A stretch of DNA of 28,014 nucleotides from positions 1 through 28,014 of the forward strand of contig JBBQKF010000035.1 of NCBI GenBank assembly GCA_038326615.1, given 5' to 3'. Origin of the DNA: JBBQKF01 sp038326615. Lineage in GTDB: Bacteria > Bacillota > Clostridia > Saccharofermentanales > UBA5734. Position 1 is the first letter of the stretch; each line of letters starts with the position of its first letter. The position numbers were made by a program, and so were the translations under genes. The notes below the pieces were generated by a model, which saw only the letters and a program-made list of their open reading frames with translations, searched no databases and was not told where the DNA came from. Shown one piece after another: positions 1 to 6,569 of this stretch.

Positions 1-120
1 CCATATAATACAACATGAAAAACTTATCAAAATTAATTAAAGAAAAATAGAGGTAATGAAGTATAATTAGTAGTAAAAATAATTATTACATTATACTTTA
101 AATGAAAAGTGAGAATAAAA

Positions 121-624
121 ATGTTTTTAGAGTCAGTAAAAGTAATTGAAACAACGCCGTGTCTCGCAGAGAAAGAACTTTTCAAGGTTGTTGCAAGGGC
201 ATCTGTTAATTTGAACGAGATACTACCATATCTTAATAATGTTCTAGAAAAACCTAATTATCAAATAACGCCACAATCTCTGGTTTTTAAATCTGGCAAG
301 TCAAATGTTACTCTTAAAGACGACAAGATTTCTATCACAAAAGTTGTAAACATAACACAAGCCTACGAAATTATTGACTGGATTAAAGAAATAATCAATG
401 ATACATTTGAAAGCATTACAGAAATCGAGCCAAATTATACTCCAACAAAACAAGTAGGTGTCCTCAAAATCTATTCACTACTTCCGAAAACAAACTGTAA
501 ACTTTGTGGTGAACAATCTTGCATGGCATTTGCCGGCAAACTGAGTAAAATTGATGCAAATATCGATGAATGTCCGGCATTAAAAGAACCAGACCTTTCA
601 AAAATGCGAGAACTCTTAAGTTGA
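121..624 (+). CDS. Small 4Fe-4S cluster protein with C-terminal CODH/corrinoid-type FeS domain
   Basis: The 167-residue protein has an N-terminal part of about 115 residues that I do not recognise. Its C-terminal part has cysteines C126, C129, C134 and C151 in the spacing CxxC-x4-C-x16-C, with the sequence TNCKLCGEQSC followed by MAFA. This is the 4Fe-4S domain found in the corrinoid iron-sulfur protein large subunit and in related small (Fe-S) proteins, so the protein very probably binds one 4Fe-4S cluster and acts in electron transfer or as an accessory protein. I chose ATG 121 because GTGAG lies 7 bases before it; an in-frame GTG at 109 is possible but has no ribosome binding site. It converges with the moaB/mogA gene, with no clear terminator between them. 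A link to tungsten enzymes is suggested only by position. Confidence 0.75.
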   Translation: MFLESVKVIETTPCLAEKELFKVVARASVNLNEILPYLNNVLEKPNYQITPQSLVFKSGKSNVTLKDDKISITKVVNITQAYEIIDWIKEIINDTFESITEIEPNYTPTKQVGVLKIYSLLPKTNCKLCGEQSCMAFAGKLSKIDANIDECPALKEPDLSKMRELLS

Positions 625-786
625 AACTCGAAATCATTAATAAAAAACCCAATTGACTTAAAAAATGTAACTTAGCAGTACTTGAAGTTGATAGAAATAT
701 AAGCGTGCTTTCGAACAACTATAAAACCAAAACTGTAAAAAAAATAAGAGCACATAAAACAATTGATAAATAATCTTCACAAAAAT

Positions 787-1278
787 TTATTTTCTTGCGC
801 ATTCTCCCGTTTGACCTGTAAGAATTTGAAGAGCGTGAGGAAGAACCGGTATAATTACATCCATACATTCCTGAACAGCTTTCGGGCTTCCAGGCATATT
901 AATTATTAGAGTTTGCTTACGGATTCCAGCAACAGCTCGGGACAACATCGCTTTAGGGGTTATAAGTAAACTTTGGCTTCTCATTGCCTCAGGGATACCT
1001 GGAACAGGCCTTTCTATAACTTTCATTGTAGCTTCAGGTGTTACATCGCGAGGAGAAAATCCAGTTCCGCCAGTAGTTAAAATAAGGTTAACAACTCCAG
1101 AATCGCATGTCTTGATTAGAAACTGAGAAATCATATCTTGCTCATCAGGAATTATTTCATATACATCAACACAAAAATCATTTTTCTTCAAAATCTCAAT
1201 AATAAGGGTGCCACTTCCATCAGCTCTTTCACCGGCATAACCCTTATCGCTAACTGTCAAAACTGCTGCTTTAAACAT
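787..1278 (-). CDS. MoaB/MogA-family molybdopterin adenylyltransferase
   Basis: The 163-residue protein covers the whole MoCF_biosynth fold. It starts with KAAVLTVSDKG, has the conserved TTGGTGFSPRDVTPEAT block at about residues 88-104, and has a NMPGSPKAVQEC stretch near residue 128. The family adenylylates the pterin dithiolene to give MPT-AMP, the substrate of MoeA, in the cytoplasm. MoaB and MogA cannot be told apart reliably by eye; the length and the lack of extra domains fit either. The ATG at 1278 has GGAGGTAA upstream on the reverse strand, a strong ribosome binding site. It is read divergently from tupA and the rest of the cofactor genes, with about 550 bases between, so it must have its own promoter. 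Confidence 0.93.
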   Translation of the reverse strand: MFKAAVLTVSDKGYAGERADGSGTLIIEILKKNDFCVDVYEIIPDEQDMISQFLIKTCDSGVVNLILTTGGTGFSPRDVTPEATMKVIERPVPGIPEAMRSQSLLITPKAMLSRAVAGIRKQTLIINMPGSPKAVQECMDVIIPVLPHALQILTGQTGECARK

Positions 1279-1682
1279 AAATTACCTCCAAAAATCCAAA
1301 TGTTATAATCTAATAATTCCATTTAACTTAAAATAAAATTTTCTATTACCAAAATTTCTTAAATAATCAAAATCAATAAAAGCGAAGCTAAATGAAACAA
1401 TTATTTTTTTGCAATGACTCTATTATATCAGAAAAATATCCTTGTGAATTCATGACTTTAAGCTTAAACATAAGGAAGTAAGTACCAGCAACTTCAAGTG
1501 GAAGAGTAAATTCCATCCTCTAGCTTCTGAAATACAGAAATTAATCCCGTAAATATAAATGTGGAATTGAGTATTTAAGATATTTATAATAGAGTGTTAT
1601 AAAAAGAGAAACATAAATTGCGTAATGAAGGAAAAGACGATAAAATAATACAAAAAACAGTGATAAAAGGTGCTTTTGTACA
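1279..1682. other. AT-rich intergenic stretch between moaB/mogA and the tupA promoter
   Basis: No open frame with a ribosome binding site was found. Two short hairpins can be drawn, TGGAA/TTCCA near 1499-1515 and TTCTG/CAGAA near 1525-1539, with no T-run after either. The stretch should also hold the reverse-strand moaB/mogA promoter, which I cannot pin down. Confidence 0.5.
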
Positions 1683-1711
1683 TTGACATAATCATGTCAA
1701 CCTAATATCAT
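1683..1711 (+). promoter_or_regulatory. tupA promoter with palindromic operator over the -35 box
   Basis: TTGACA (1683-1688) and TATCAT (1706-1711) are 17 bases apart, an almost ideal vegetative promoter. The -35 box is the left arm of a perfect inverted repeat, TTGACAT (1683-1689), AATC, ATGTCAA (1694-1700). A transcript would start near 1718, just before the riboswitch-like leader. The palindrome could bind a metal-responsive or other repressor; which one is unknown. Confidence 0.7.
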
Positions 1712-1723
1712 TAACGTATAAAA

Positions 1724-1819
1724 AATCTCTGAGCTGTATTGATCTAAGGTAATTATGCTATGACTTACAGCCGCTAGGGTCTATCTGGAAACGGGTACGC
1801 CTTCCATTTGAAAAGGAGG
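1724..1819 (+). promoter_or_regulatory. Moco/Tuco-type riboswitch in the tupA leader
   Basis: A stem GCTGTA (1733-1738) / TACAGC (1766-1771) encloses TCTAAG (1743-1748) and TATGA (1759-1763), a U-A variant of the 11-nt GNRA tetraloop receptor. Then TATCTG (1782-1787), the tetraloop GAAA, and CGGGTA (1792-1797) form a second hairpin that could dock into that receptor. A last hairpin pairs CCTTC (1800-1804) with GGAGG (1815-1819), the tupA ribosome binding site. The block GGAAACGGGTACGCCTTCC and this architecture match what I know of the Moco RNA motif. The segment between the arms of the first stem is short, which fits the variant lacking P3 that has been proposed to sense the tungsten cofactor. 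Ligand binding would be expected to hide the ribosome binding site and switch tupA off. No covariance search was run. Confidence 0.75.
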
Positions 1820-1825
1820 AAATAT

Positions 1826-2704
1826 ATGTCCACTATTTACACAAGGGGTGAAAATCACCCAAAGAAGGTGCAATTTATTAAAGTTGTAACCGCAGTCATT
1901 TTATCCGCAGGTCTTCTCTTATCATTTGCATCTTGTACCAAAAAAGTTGCAAAAGCTCCACTAACACTTGCTACTACAACGAGTGTTAATGATTCTGGAT
2001 TGCTTGCTACTTTGCAACCAGAATTCGAAAAGGACACAGGAATAACTCTTAAAGTTATCGCACAAGGAACTGGGCAAGCAATCAAGACAGGCGAAAGCGG
2101 TGATGCCGATGTTCTCTTTATTCATGACAAGACTTCAGAAGAAAAATTTGTCACCGATGGGTATGGTGTAAAAAGAGTCGAACTGATGTATAATTATTTT
2201 GTAGTAGTTGGTCCTAAAAATGATCCTGCAGGCGTTAAAACTCTTTCAGATAAAAATGCTGTGAGTGCTTTTAAGCTAATTGCCGAAAAACAAGCTGCAT
2301 TTGTTTCAAGAGGTGATGACTCCGGAACAAATAAGAAAGAAATCAAATTATGGAAAACAGCAATGATAACCCCTAAAGGCGCTTGGTATATTAGCTCAGG
2401 AAAAGGGATGGGAGATGTTTTAATTATGTCAAGCGAGAAACAAGGCTACACTCTCACTGACAAAGCTACTTTCCTATCAATGAAAGATAAACTTGACCTC
2501 GAAATTGTCCTAGATGCAACACCCGATCTCAAAAACCAATATACAATTATTGCAGTTAATCCAGCAAAAATAGCAAAAGTAAACAAAGATGGCGCTCAAG
2601 AATTCATCAACTGGATGACGTCAAAAAAGGCTCTTAAACTAATTGAAGAATATGGTAAAGATAAATATGGAGAAGCACTTTTTACAGTTGATTATAAATC
2701 ATAA
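1826..2704 (+). CDS. tupA: Tungstate ABC transporter substrate-binding lipoprotein TupA
   Basis: This 292-residue protein has a charged N-terminus, a hydrophobic stretch (VVTAVILSAGLLLSFAS) and a lipobox cysteine at C37, so it is a lipoprotein on the outer face of the membrane. The mature part begins with LATTTSVNDSGLL; the TTTS at residues 50-53 is the oxyanion-binding signature of the TupA family, unlike ModA. It should capture tungstate with high affinity and hand it to TupB/TupC. I chose ATG 1826 because AGGAGG (1814-1819) lies 6 bases before it; a TTG at 1808 would put the ribosome binding site inside the gene. It is preceded by a riboswitch-like leader and followed by a strong terminator, so its mRNA may be mostly monocistronic, giving more binding protein than permease. 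Some members of the wider family also bind molybdate. Confidence 0.92.
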   Translation: MSTIYTRGENHPKKVQFIKVVTAVILSAGLLLSFASCTKKVAKAPLTLATTTSVNDSGLLATLQPEFEKDTGITLKVIAQGTGQAIKTGESGDADVLFIHDKTSEEKFVTDGYGVKRVELMYNYFVVVGPKNDPAGVKTLSDKNAVSAFKLIAEKQAAFVSRGDDSGTNKKEIKLWKTAMITPKGAWYISSGKGMGDVLIMSSEKQGYTLTDKATFLSMKDKLDLEIVLDATPDLKNQYTIIAVNPAKIAKVNKDGAQEFINWMTSKKALKLIEEYGKDKYGEALFTVDYKS

Positions 2705-2743
2705 ATTCGACTTTGTTAATTGGTAAAAATTTACAATTGCAGA

Positions 2744-2802
2744 CAAGTCTTGCTGCTTCTTGATTTTGGTGAAGTTGTGGTAAGACTTGGTTTTTTATTT
2801 TT
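2744..2802 (+). terminator. Rho-independent terminator after tupA
   Basis: CAAGTCTT (2744-2751) pairs perfectly with AAGACTTG (2782-2789). The loop contains a further CTTC/GAAG pairing. The stem is followed by TTTTTTATTTTT to 2802. It separates tupA from tupBC-moeA. Confidence 0.88.
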
Positions 2803-2971
2803 ACAATTAAACGATCTAAAAATCGGAAAGTATTTTTTAAAACACAATAACCTCAGCGCTTTGATGAAACATAAGTGGTAAAATAATTTTCAGAGTTAAA
2901 ACCATTACAGCAGCTTGAAATCAAAATTATTCAATTTTATTTGCCGGATACAGGAGTACAACCATATCAAA

Positions 2972-2999
2972 TTGTAATTAGCAAATAAACATATACAAT
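2972..2999 (+). promoter_or_regulatory. Candidate promoter of tupBC-moeA
   Basis: TTGTAA (2972-2977) and TACAAT (2994-2999) are 16 bases apart, about 30 bases before the gene. A promoter is needed here because a strong terminator precedes the gene. The rest of 2803-3031 shows no gene. Confidence 0.4.
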
Positions 3000-3031
3000 G
3001 GATTTCTAGATGAGAAAAATATAATAAGCAA

Positions 3032-4879
3032 ATGAAAGGAAGCATAATATTGAATGATTTGACAAAGAGTTTTTTTGAAGCAATAAACTTAATTACATCG
3101 TTTGATAATGAGACTTATGGAATTATTGGAAGATCAATAATAATTACCGTATTAAGTACATTGATTTCATCTGCATTTGCCATTTCAGTAGGTGTTGTGA
3201 TTGGTAGCACTAAATTTTGGGGCCGCAAAAACTTAATTCGGGTAATTAATACATTCATGGGGCTACCTCCGGTGGTAGCCGGACTTATTGTGTTCCTTTA
3301 TCTTTCTAGGAGTGGCCCATTAGGTGAATTTCAATTGCTTTTTACTCCGACAGCAATGGTTATTGCTCAGATTATAATAATATTTCCTATAGTCTGCGGT
3401 ATCACAATCGGATCTGTGAATCTTAAAGGAAAGCAAGTTCTTGAAACATGTCATAGTCTTGGGTTTAGCAAATTTAAATCTTACATGCTTCTTGCTAATG
3501 AGTGCAGATACCCAATTGTTTCGGCGTTGCTTGCAGGTTACGGAAGAGCAATTTCTGAAGTCGGTGCAGTTATGCTTGTAGGCGGAAACATTCAAAATAG
3601 TACGAGAGTTATGACAACAGCGATTGTTCTTGAAACTGGAAAAGGAAACTATGACCAAGCACTTGCGTTAGGAATGATACTTCTTATAATATCGTTTATT
3701 TTGAACTGGGTTGTCCAATCATTTCAGGCAGATAATCAACACGAGAGGTCACAAAAATTAAAAACCAGTAAAATCGAAAAAATCTTTTCGCCGAGAAACC
3801 ATAAATCAAATATCAACTCTGAAAAGAATAATTTTGACGAATCGGTCAAAACCCCAAATAACAAAGAATTTATTAATTATAAAGAGAATATAACAAGTGT
3901 CAATGATAAAAAAAATGTTGATTTCATAAAATCTAAAAAGCATATTGATATTAAAATTGATTATACATCAAAAAATACCTATTACATTGACAACAAGAAA
4001 AAAGAAGAAAGTAAAAATGAAACCAATGAAACTAATGAAACTAATGAAGCAAATGAAACTAATGAAACTAATGTAGCAAATGTAGCAAATGTAGCAAATG
4101 AAGCAAATGAAGCAAATGAAGCAAATGAAATAAATGAAATAAATGAAATAAATGAAATAAATGAAATAAATGAAAATAACAAATTAATAACCCTGAAAAA
4201 TGTCAAAAAGGCATATAACAGCAGAACTGTTTTGGACATTGAAAATCTGGAATTTGAAACTGGTAAAATAATCGCTATTCTAGGACCAAACGGCTCTGGC
4301 AAATCAACTCTTTTTAGAATAATGGCTGGTCTCGAAAAGCAAGACGCGGGAGAAATATTTTTGGGGGACAAGGTTTCATATCTTACGCAGGATATATACC
4401 TTTTTGATTTATCGGTAATTAAGAATGTAAAACTTGCAATAGGCAAAGATGATTTTGCTTTAAAAGGAAAAAAACAAAAAAAAGTAGCGATAAGAAAAGC
4501 AAACGATGCCCTTGAAAAAGTTAATATGACTACATTTAACAAATCCCATCCTGCGAACCTTTCTGGCGGCGAAAGACAAAGAGTAGCAATTGCAAGAACT
4601 CTTGTTCAAAATAGCCAAATTTTCTTGCTTGACGAGCCGGCAGCATCTGTTGACACTCTTAGCACGAGTCTAGTTGAGAATTATATTAAAGAAACTAAAA
4701 GAAAAACCGGAGCTACAATTTTCTTTACGACTCATAATCCATCACAAGCGCTCAGAATTGCTGATGAAATAGTAATACTAAATGAAGGTATTCCTATCGA
4801 AAAAGGATTGCCATGCAATGTTTTGAATAATCCCGAAAACGAAACTGCAAAGGCTTTTTTGCAAAACTGGAGGATATGA
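3032..4879 (+). CDS. Fused tungstate ABC transporter permease-ATPase (TupB-TupC)
   Basis: The first ~233 residues are a TupB-type permease with several membrane helices and the cytoplasmic loop LETCHSLGFSK plus a DQALALGM-type end. Residues ~234-382 are a very polar, Asn/Lys/Glu-rich linker. Residues ~383-615 are a complete ABC ATPase: Walker A GPNGSGKST at 418-426, signature LSGGE at 510-514, Walker B with D534/E535, and H-loop H568. In known tup systems permease and ATPase are separate proteins; here they are one open frame. The linker ends in 18 three-residue units (NET, NEA, NVA, NEI). The ATP sites should work with TupA to import tungstate. The start is uncertain: ATG 3032 has no ribosome binding site, while an in-frame TTG at 3050 has AAAGGA 9 bases before it. 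moeA follows after 3 bases, so the two are co-transcribed. Confidence 0.9.
   Translation: MKGSIILNDLTKSFFEAINLITSFDNETYGIIGRSIIITVLSTLISSAFAISVGVVIGSTKFWGRKNLIRVINTFMGLPPVVAGLIVFLYLSRSGPLGEFQLLFTPTAMVIAQIIIIFPIVCGITIGSVNLKGKQVLETCHSLGFSKFKSYMLLANECRYPIVSALLAGYGRAISEVGAVMLVGGNIQNSTRVMTTAIVLETGKGNYDQALALGMILLIISFILNWVVQSFQADNQHERSQKLKTSKIEKIFSPRNHKSNINSEKNNFDESVKTPNNKEFINYKENITSVNDKKNVDFIKSKKHIDIKIDYTSKNTYYIDNKKKEESKNETNETNETNEANETNETNVANVANVANEANEANEANEINEINEINEINEINENNKLITLKNVKKAYNSRTVLDIENLEFETGKIIAILGPNGSGKSTLFRIMAGLEKQDAGEIFLGDKVSYLTQDIYLFDLSVIKNVKLAIGKDDFALKGKKQKKVAIRKANDALEKVNMTTFNKSHPANLSGGERQRVAIARTLVQNSQIFLLDEPAASVDTLSTSLVENYIKETKRKTGATIFFTTHNPSQALRIADEIVILNEGIPIEKGLPCNVLNNPENETAKAFLQNWRI
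4016..4177 (+). repeat. In-frame 9-bp tandem repeat, 18 units, in the TupB-TupC linker
   Basis: The unit is AATGAAACT and close variants (AATGAAGCA, AATGTAGCA, AATGAAATA). It encodes NET x3, NEA, NET x2, NVA x3, NEA x3, NEI x5 and NEN. Runs of identical variants next to each other indicate growth by strand slippage or unequal recombination. The unit length is a multiple of three, so copy changes keep the frame. Confidence 0.95.
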
Positions 4880-4882
4880 TAA

Positions 4883-6127
4883 ATGTTTGATGTAAAAACA
4901 ATGGATGAAGTTAAAAATATTATCCAACTAAATTTCACGGCGATTGAAAATCAAGTTGAAACAGTTGACATAGAATCTGCTTTAGGAAGAATTCTTGCAA
5001 CTGCAATATATTCATCTGACGACATTCCAGGCTTTAACAGGTCTACAGTTGATGGTTTTGCAGTGATATCGTCGGATACATTCGGAGCAAATGATTCGAT
5101 TCCAGCACAGTTGGAGCTTGCTTTTGAAATCAAAATGGGTGAAAAACCAACATATTCCTTGAAAAAGGGGCAAACCGCTTCAATACCAACTGGTGGTGAA
5201 TTACCTCAAAACGCTGACTCAGTTGTTATGCTTGAGTATTCCGAAAATTATAATGACGGGTTTATTTATTTAAGCAAATCTTCTGCGCCTGGAAACAATG
5301 TTGTTTTTAGAGGAGATGACTGCAAAAAGAATGAGGTCGTAATAGAAAAGGGCACCGTTATCCGTCCACAAGAAATAGGAGCAATTGCGGCACTTGGAGT
5401 GTCTCAGATAAAAGTTTATAGAAAACTTAGAGTCGCAATAATATCTACTGGGGATGAAATTGTAGACATTAATGAAAACGTAGATAATGGTTCAAAAATA
5501 AGGGATATCAATTCCTATACATTGTTTGCGGGTGTTTTAGAAGCCGGAGCCTTTCCTGCTAGATATGGGATTATTAAAGATGAATACGAAAATCTTTTTG
5601 CTGCAACCAAGAAAGCCTATGAGGAATGCGACATTGTAATTATTTCTGGAGGAAGTTCTGTTGGCGCAAGGGATTATACATATAGGGTTATTGAAAACTT
5701 AAGCGAGAGTGTAAAAAATGATTCTCCTGGAGTTCTAGTCCATGGCATTGCTGTAAAGCCTGGAAAGCCAACAATTATTGGCAAAGTCGGGGGTAAAGCA
5801 ATTATTGGACTTCCGGGGCATCCTGTTTCTGCTTATATGGTTTTTAAAACAGTTATTGTACCTTTGATAAGAAGGATGAAAGGTGATAAAATTTATTATG
5901 ATATAATAATTGATGCATATATGAAATTTAACTACCCATCAAATCATGGAAGAGAAGAGTACTTGCCGGTAGCGATTGTAACCGAAAATGGGATTGTATA
6001 CGCAGAACCGGTGTTTGGTAAATCCGGCCTTATAACGAACCTCGTAAGTGCACAGGGATTTATACACATAAAAAGAGGACAAGAAGGGCTTTTGAAAAAT
6101 GAACTTGTGAAAGTTACAATGTTTTGA
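4883..6127 (+). CDS. moeA: Molybdopterin molybdenumtransferase MoeA
   Basis: The 414-residue protein has the MoeA layout: NRSTVDGFAV near the N-terminus (D57), the STGDEIV motif and ISGGSSVGARDYT of the MPT-binding domain, VHGIAVKPGKPT, and GLPGHPVSAY, followed by the C-terminal beta domain. MoeA inserts molybdate or tungstate into MPT-AMP. The length is normal and all motifs are intact. The ribosome binding site GGAGG (4869-4873) lies inside the last codons of tupBC, and only 3 bases separate the two genes, so metal import and metal insertion are translated from one mRNA. Because the operon is built around tup genes, this paralogue may be the one serving tungsten; that is inference. A second MoeA lies downstream. 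Confidence 0.95.
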   Translation: MFDVKTMDEVKNIIQLNFTAIENQVETVDIESALGRILATAIYSSDDIPGFNRSTVDGFAVISSDTFGANDSIPAQLELAFEIKMGEKPTYSLKKGQTASIPTGGELPQNADSVVMLEYSENYNDGFIYLSKSSAPGNNVVFRGDDCKKNEVVIEKGTVIRPQEIGAIAALGVSQIKVYRKLRVAIISTGDEIVDINENVDNGSKIRDINSYTLFAGVLEAGAFPARYGIIKDEYENLFAATKKAYEECDIVIISGGSSVGARDYTYRVIENLSESVKNDSPGVLVHGIAVKPGKPTIIGKVGGKAIIGLPGHPVSAYMVFKTVIVPLIRRMKGDKIYYDIIIDAYMKFNYPSNHGREEYLPVAIVTENGIVYAEPVFGKSGLITNLVSAQGFIHIKRGQEGLLKNELVKVTMF

Positions 6128-6137
6128 TGAATAGCAC

Positions 6138-6194
6138 AAACCCAAACCAACCCAACCCAACCCAAACCCAAACCAACCCAAACCCAACCCAAAC
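6138..6194. repeat. CCCAA/CCCAAA repeat tract, G-quadruplex potential on the minus strand
   Basis: Starting 10 bases after the moeA stop, the plus strand has eight CCC tracts (at 6141, 6151, 6156, 6161, 6167, 6177, 6183 and 6188) separated mostly by AA or AAA. The minus strand therefore reads GGGTT/GGGTTT repeats, enough for one or two three-layer G-quadruplexes. It resembles telomere-type repeats, but lies inside a bacterial gene cluster. Two GLGWVG-type reverse frames here are only a translation of the repeat. Confidence 0.9.
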
Positions 6195-6242
6195 AATAAA
6201 CATTAATCACTATCGCTTTAACATCTATGCAGCAAGAAGTCT

Positions 6243-6288
6243 CCCTCCTTAAATTCGCCTTGCTCGCGACAGCGAGAAATTTAGGTGG
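6243..6288. repeat. Imperfect long hairpin, possible dispersed palindromic element
   Basis: The outer arms CCTCC plus TAAATT (from 6244) pair with AATTTA plus GGTGG (to 6288). The inner arms CTCGC (6263-6267) and GCGAG (6272-6276) close a GACA loop. The stretch is more GC-rich than its surroundings and has no following T-run, so it is either a weak terminator of the moeA transcript or a copy of a REP/MITE-like repeat. Confidence 0.45.
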
Positions 6289-6294
6289 AAGATG

Positions 6295-6538
6295 AATTAA
6301 TACAAAATATCTATAGAGTAAAAGCTAAAAATTTGTTTATACTCTCTAATGAAACAAGTAGTATAAAGAATAAAACAGGATTATATGCAATGTATGTATT
6401 GGGGATGCAAAATTATAAGCAAGTGCAACAATAATAAAGTCAAATAACAGTTTAAAAATCGTAAAAATAAATATTTATGCTGAATAAACGCGAGAGTCAT
6501 TTAAACAATTTAAATTTATAATCTACTCGAAAGGGGAT
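6295..6538. other. AT-rich gap before the second moeA gene
   Basis: Together with the two elements before it, this makes a 442-base gap (6128-6569) without a supported gene. A 22-codon frame at 6227-6295 overlaps the hairpin and has no ribosome binding site. I see no convincing promoter. Confidence 0.4.
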
Positions 6539-6557
6539 CGCAAACATCGAATTTGCG
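6539..6557 (+). promoter_or_regulatory. Hairpin between the purine-rich ribosome binding site and the moeA2 start
   Basis: CGCAAA (6539-6544) pairs perfectly with TTTGCG (6552-6557) around a 7-base loop. The only ribosome-binding-like sequence, AAAGGGG (6530-6536), lies just before it and the ATG 12 bases after it. Folding would bring the two to about 14 bases apart, so the hairpin may set or modulate translation. Confidence 0.4.
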
Positions 6558-6569
6558 CAACAAAAAAAG

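Noticed and set aside
1808..1828. TTG at 1808 as the tupA start
   Set aside because: It would place the AGGAGG ribosome binding site inside the gene; ATG 1826 is correctly spaced.
3982..4542. Reverse-strand 186-residue frame opposite the TupBC linker and ATPase
   Set aside because: It is the complement of the 9-bp repeat (SFISFISFAS) and of conserved ABC motifs; no ribosome binding site.
5939..6210. Reverse-strand frames rich in GLGWVG
   Set aside because: They are translations of the CCCAA repeat tract and of the moeA 3' end.
6227..6295. 22-codon frame in the gap after moeA
   Set aside because: No ribosome binding site, and its sequence is mostly the palindromic element.
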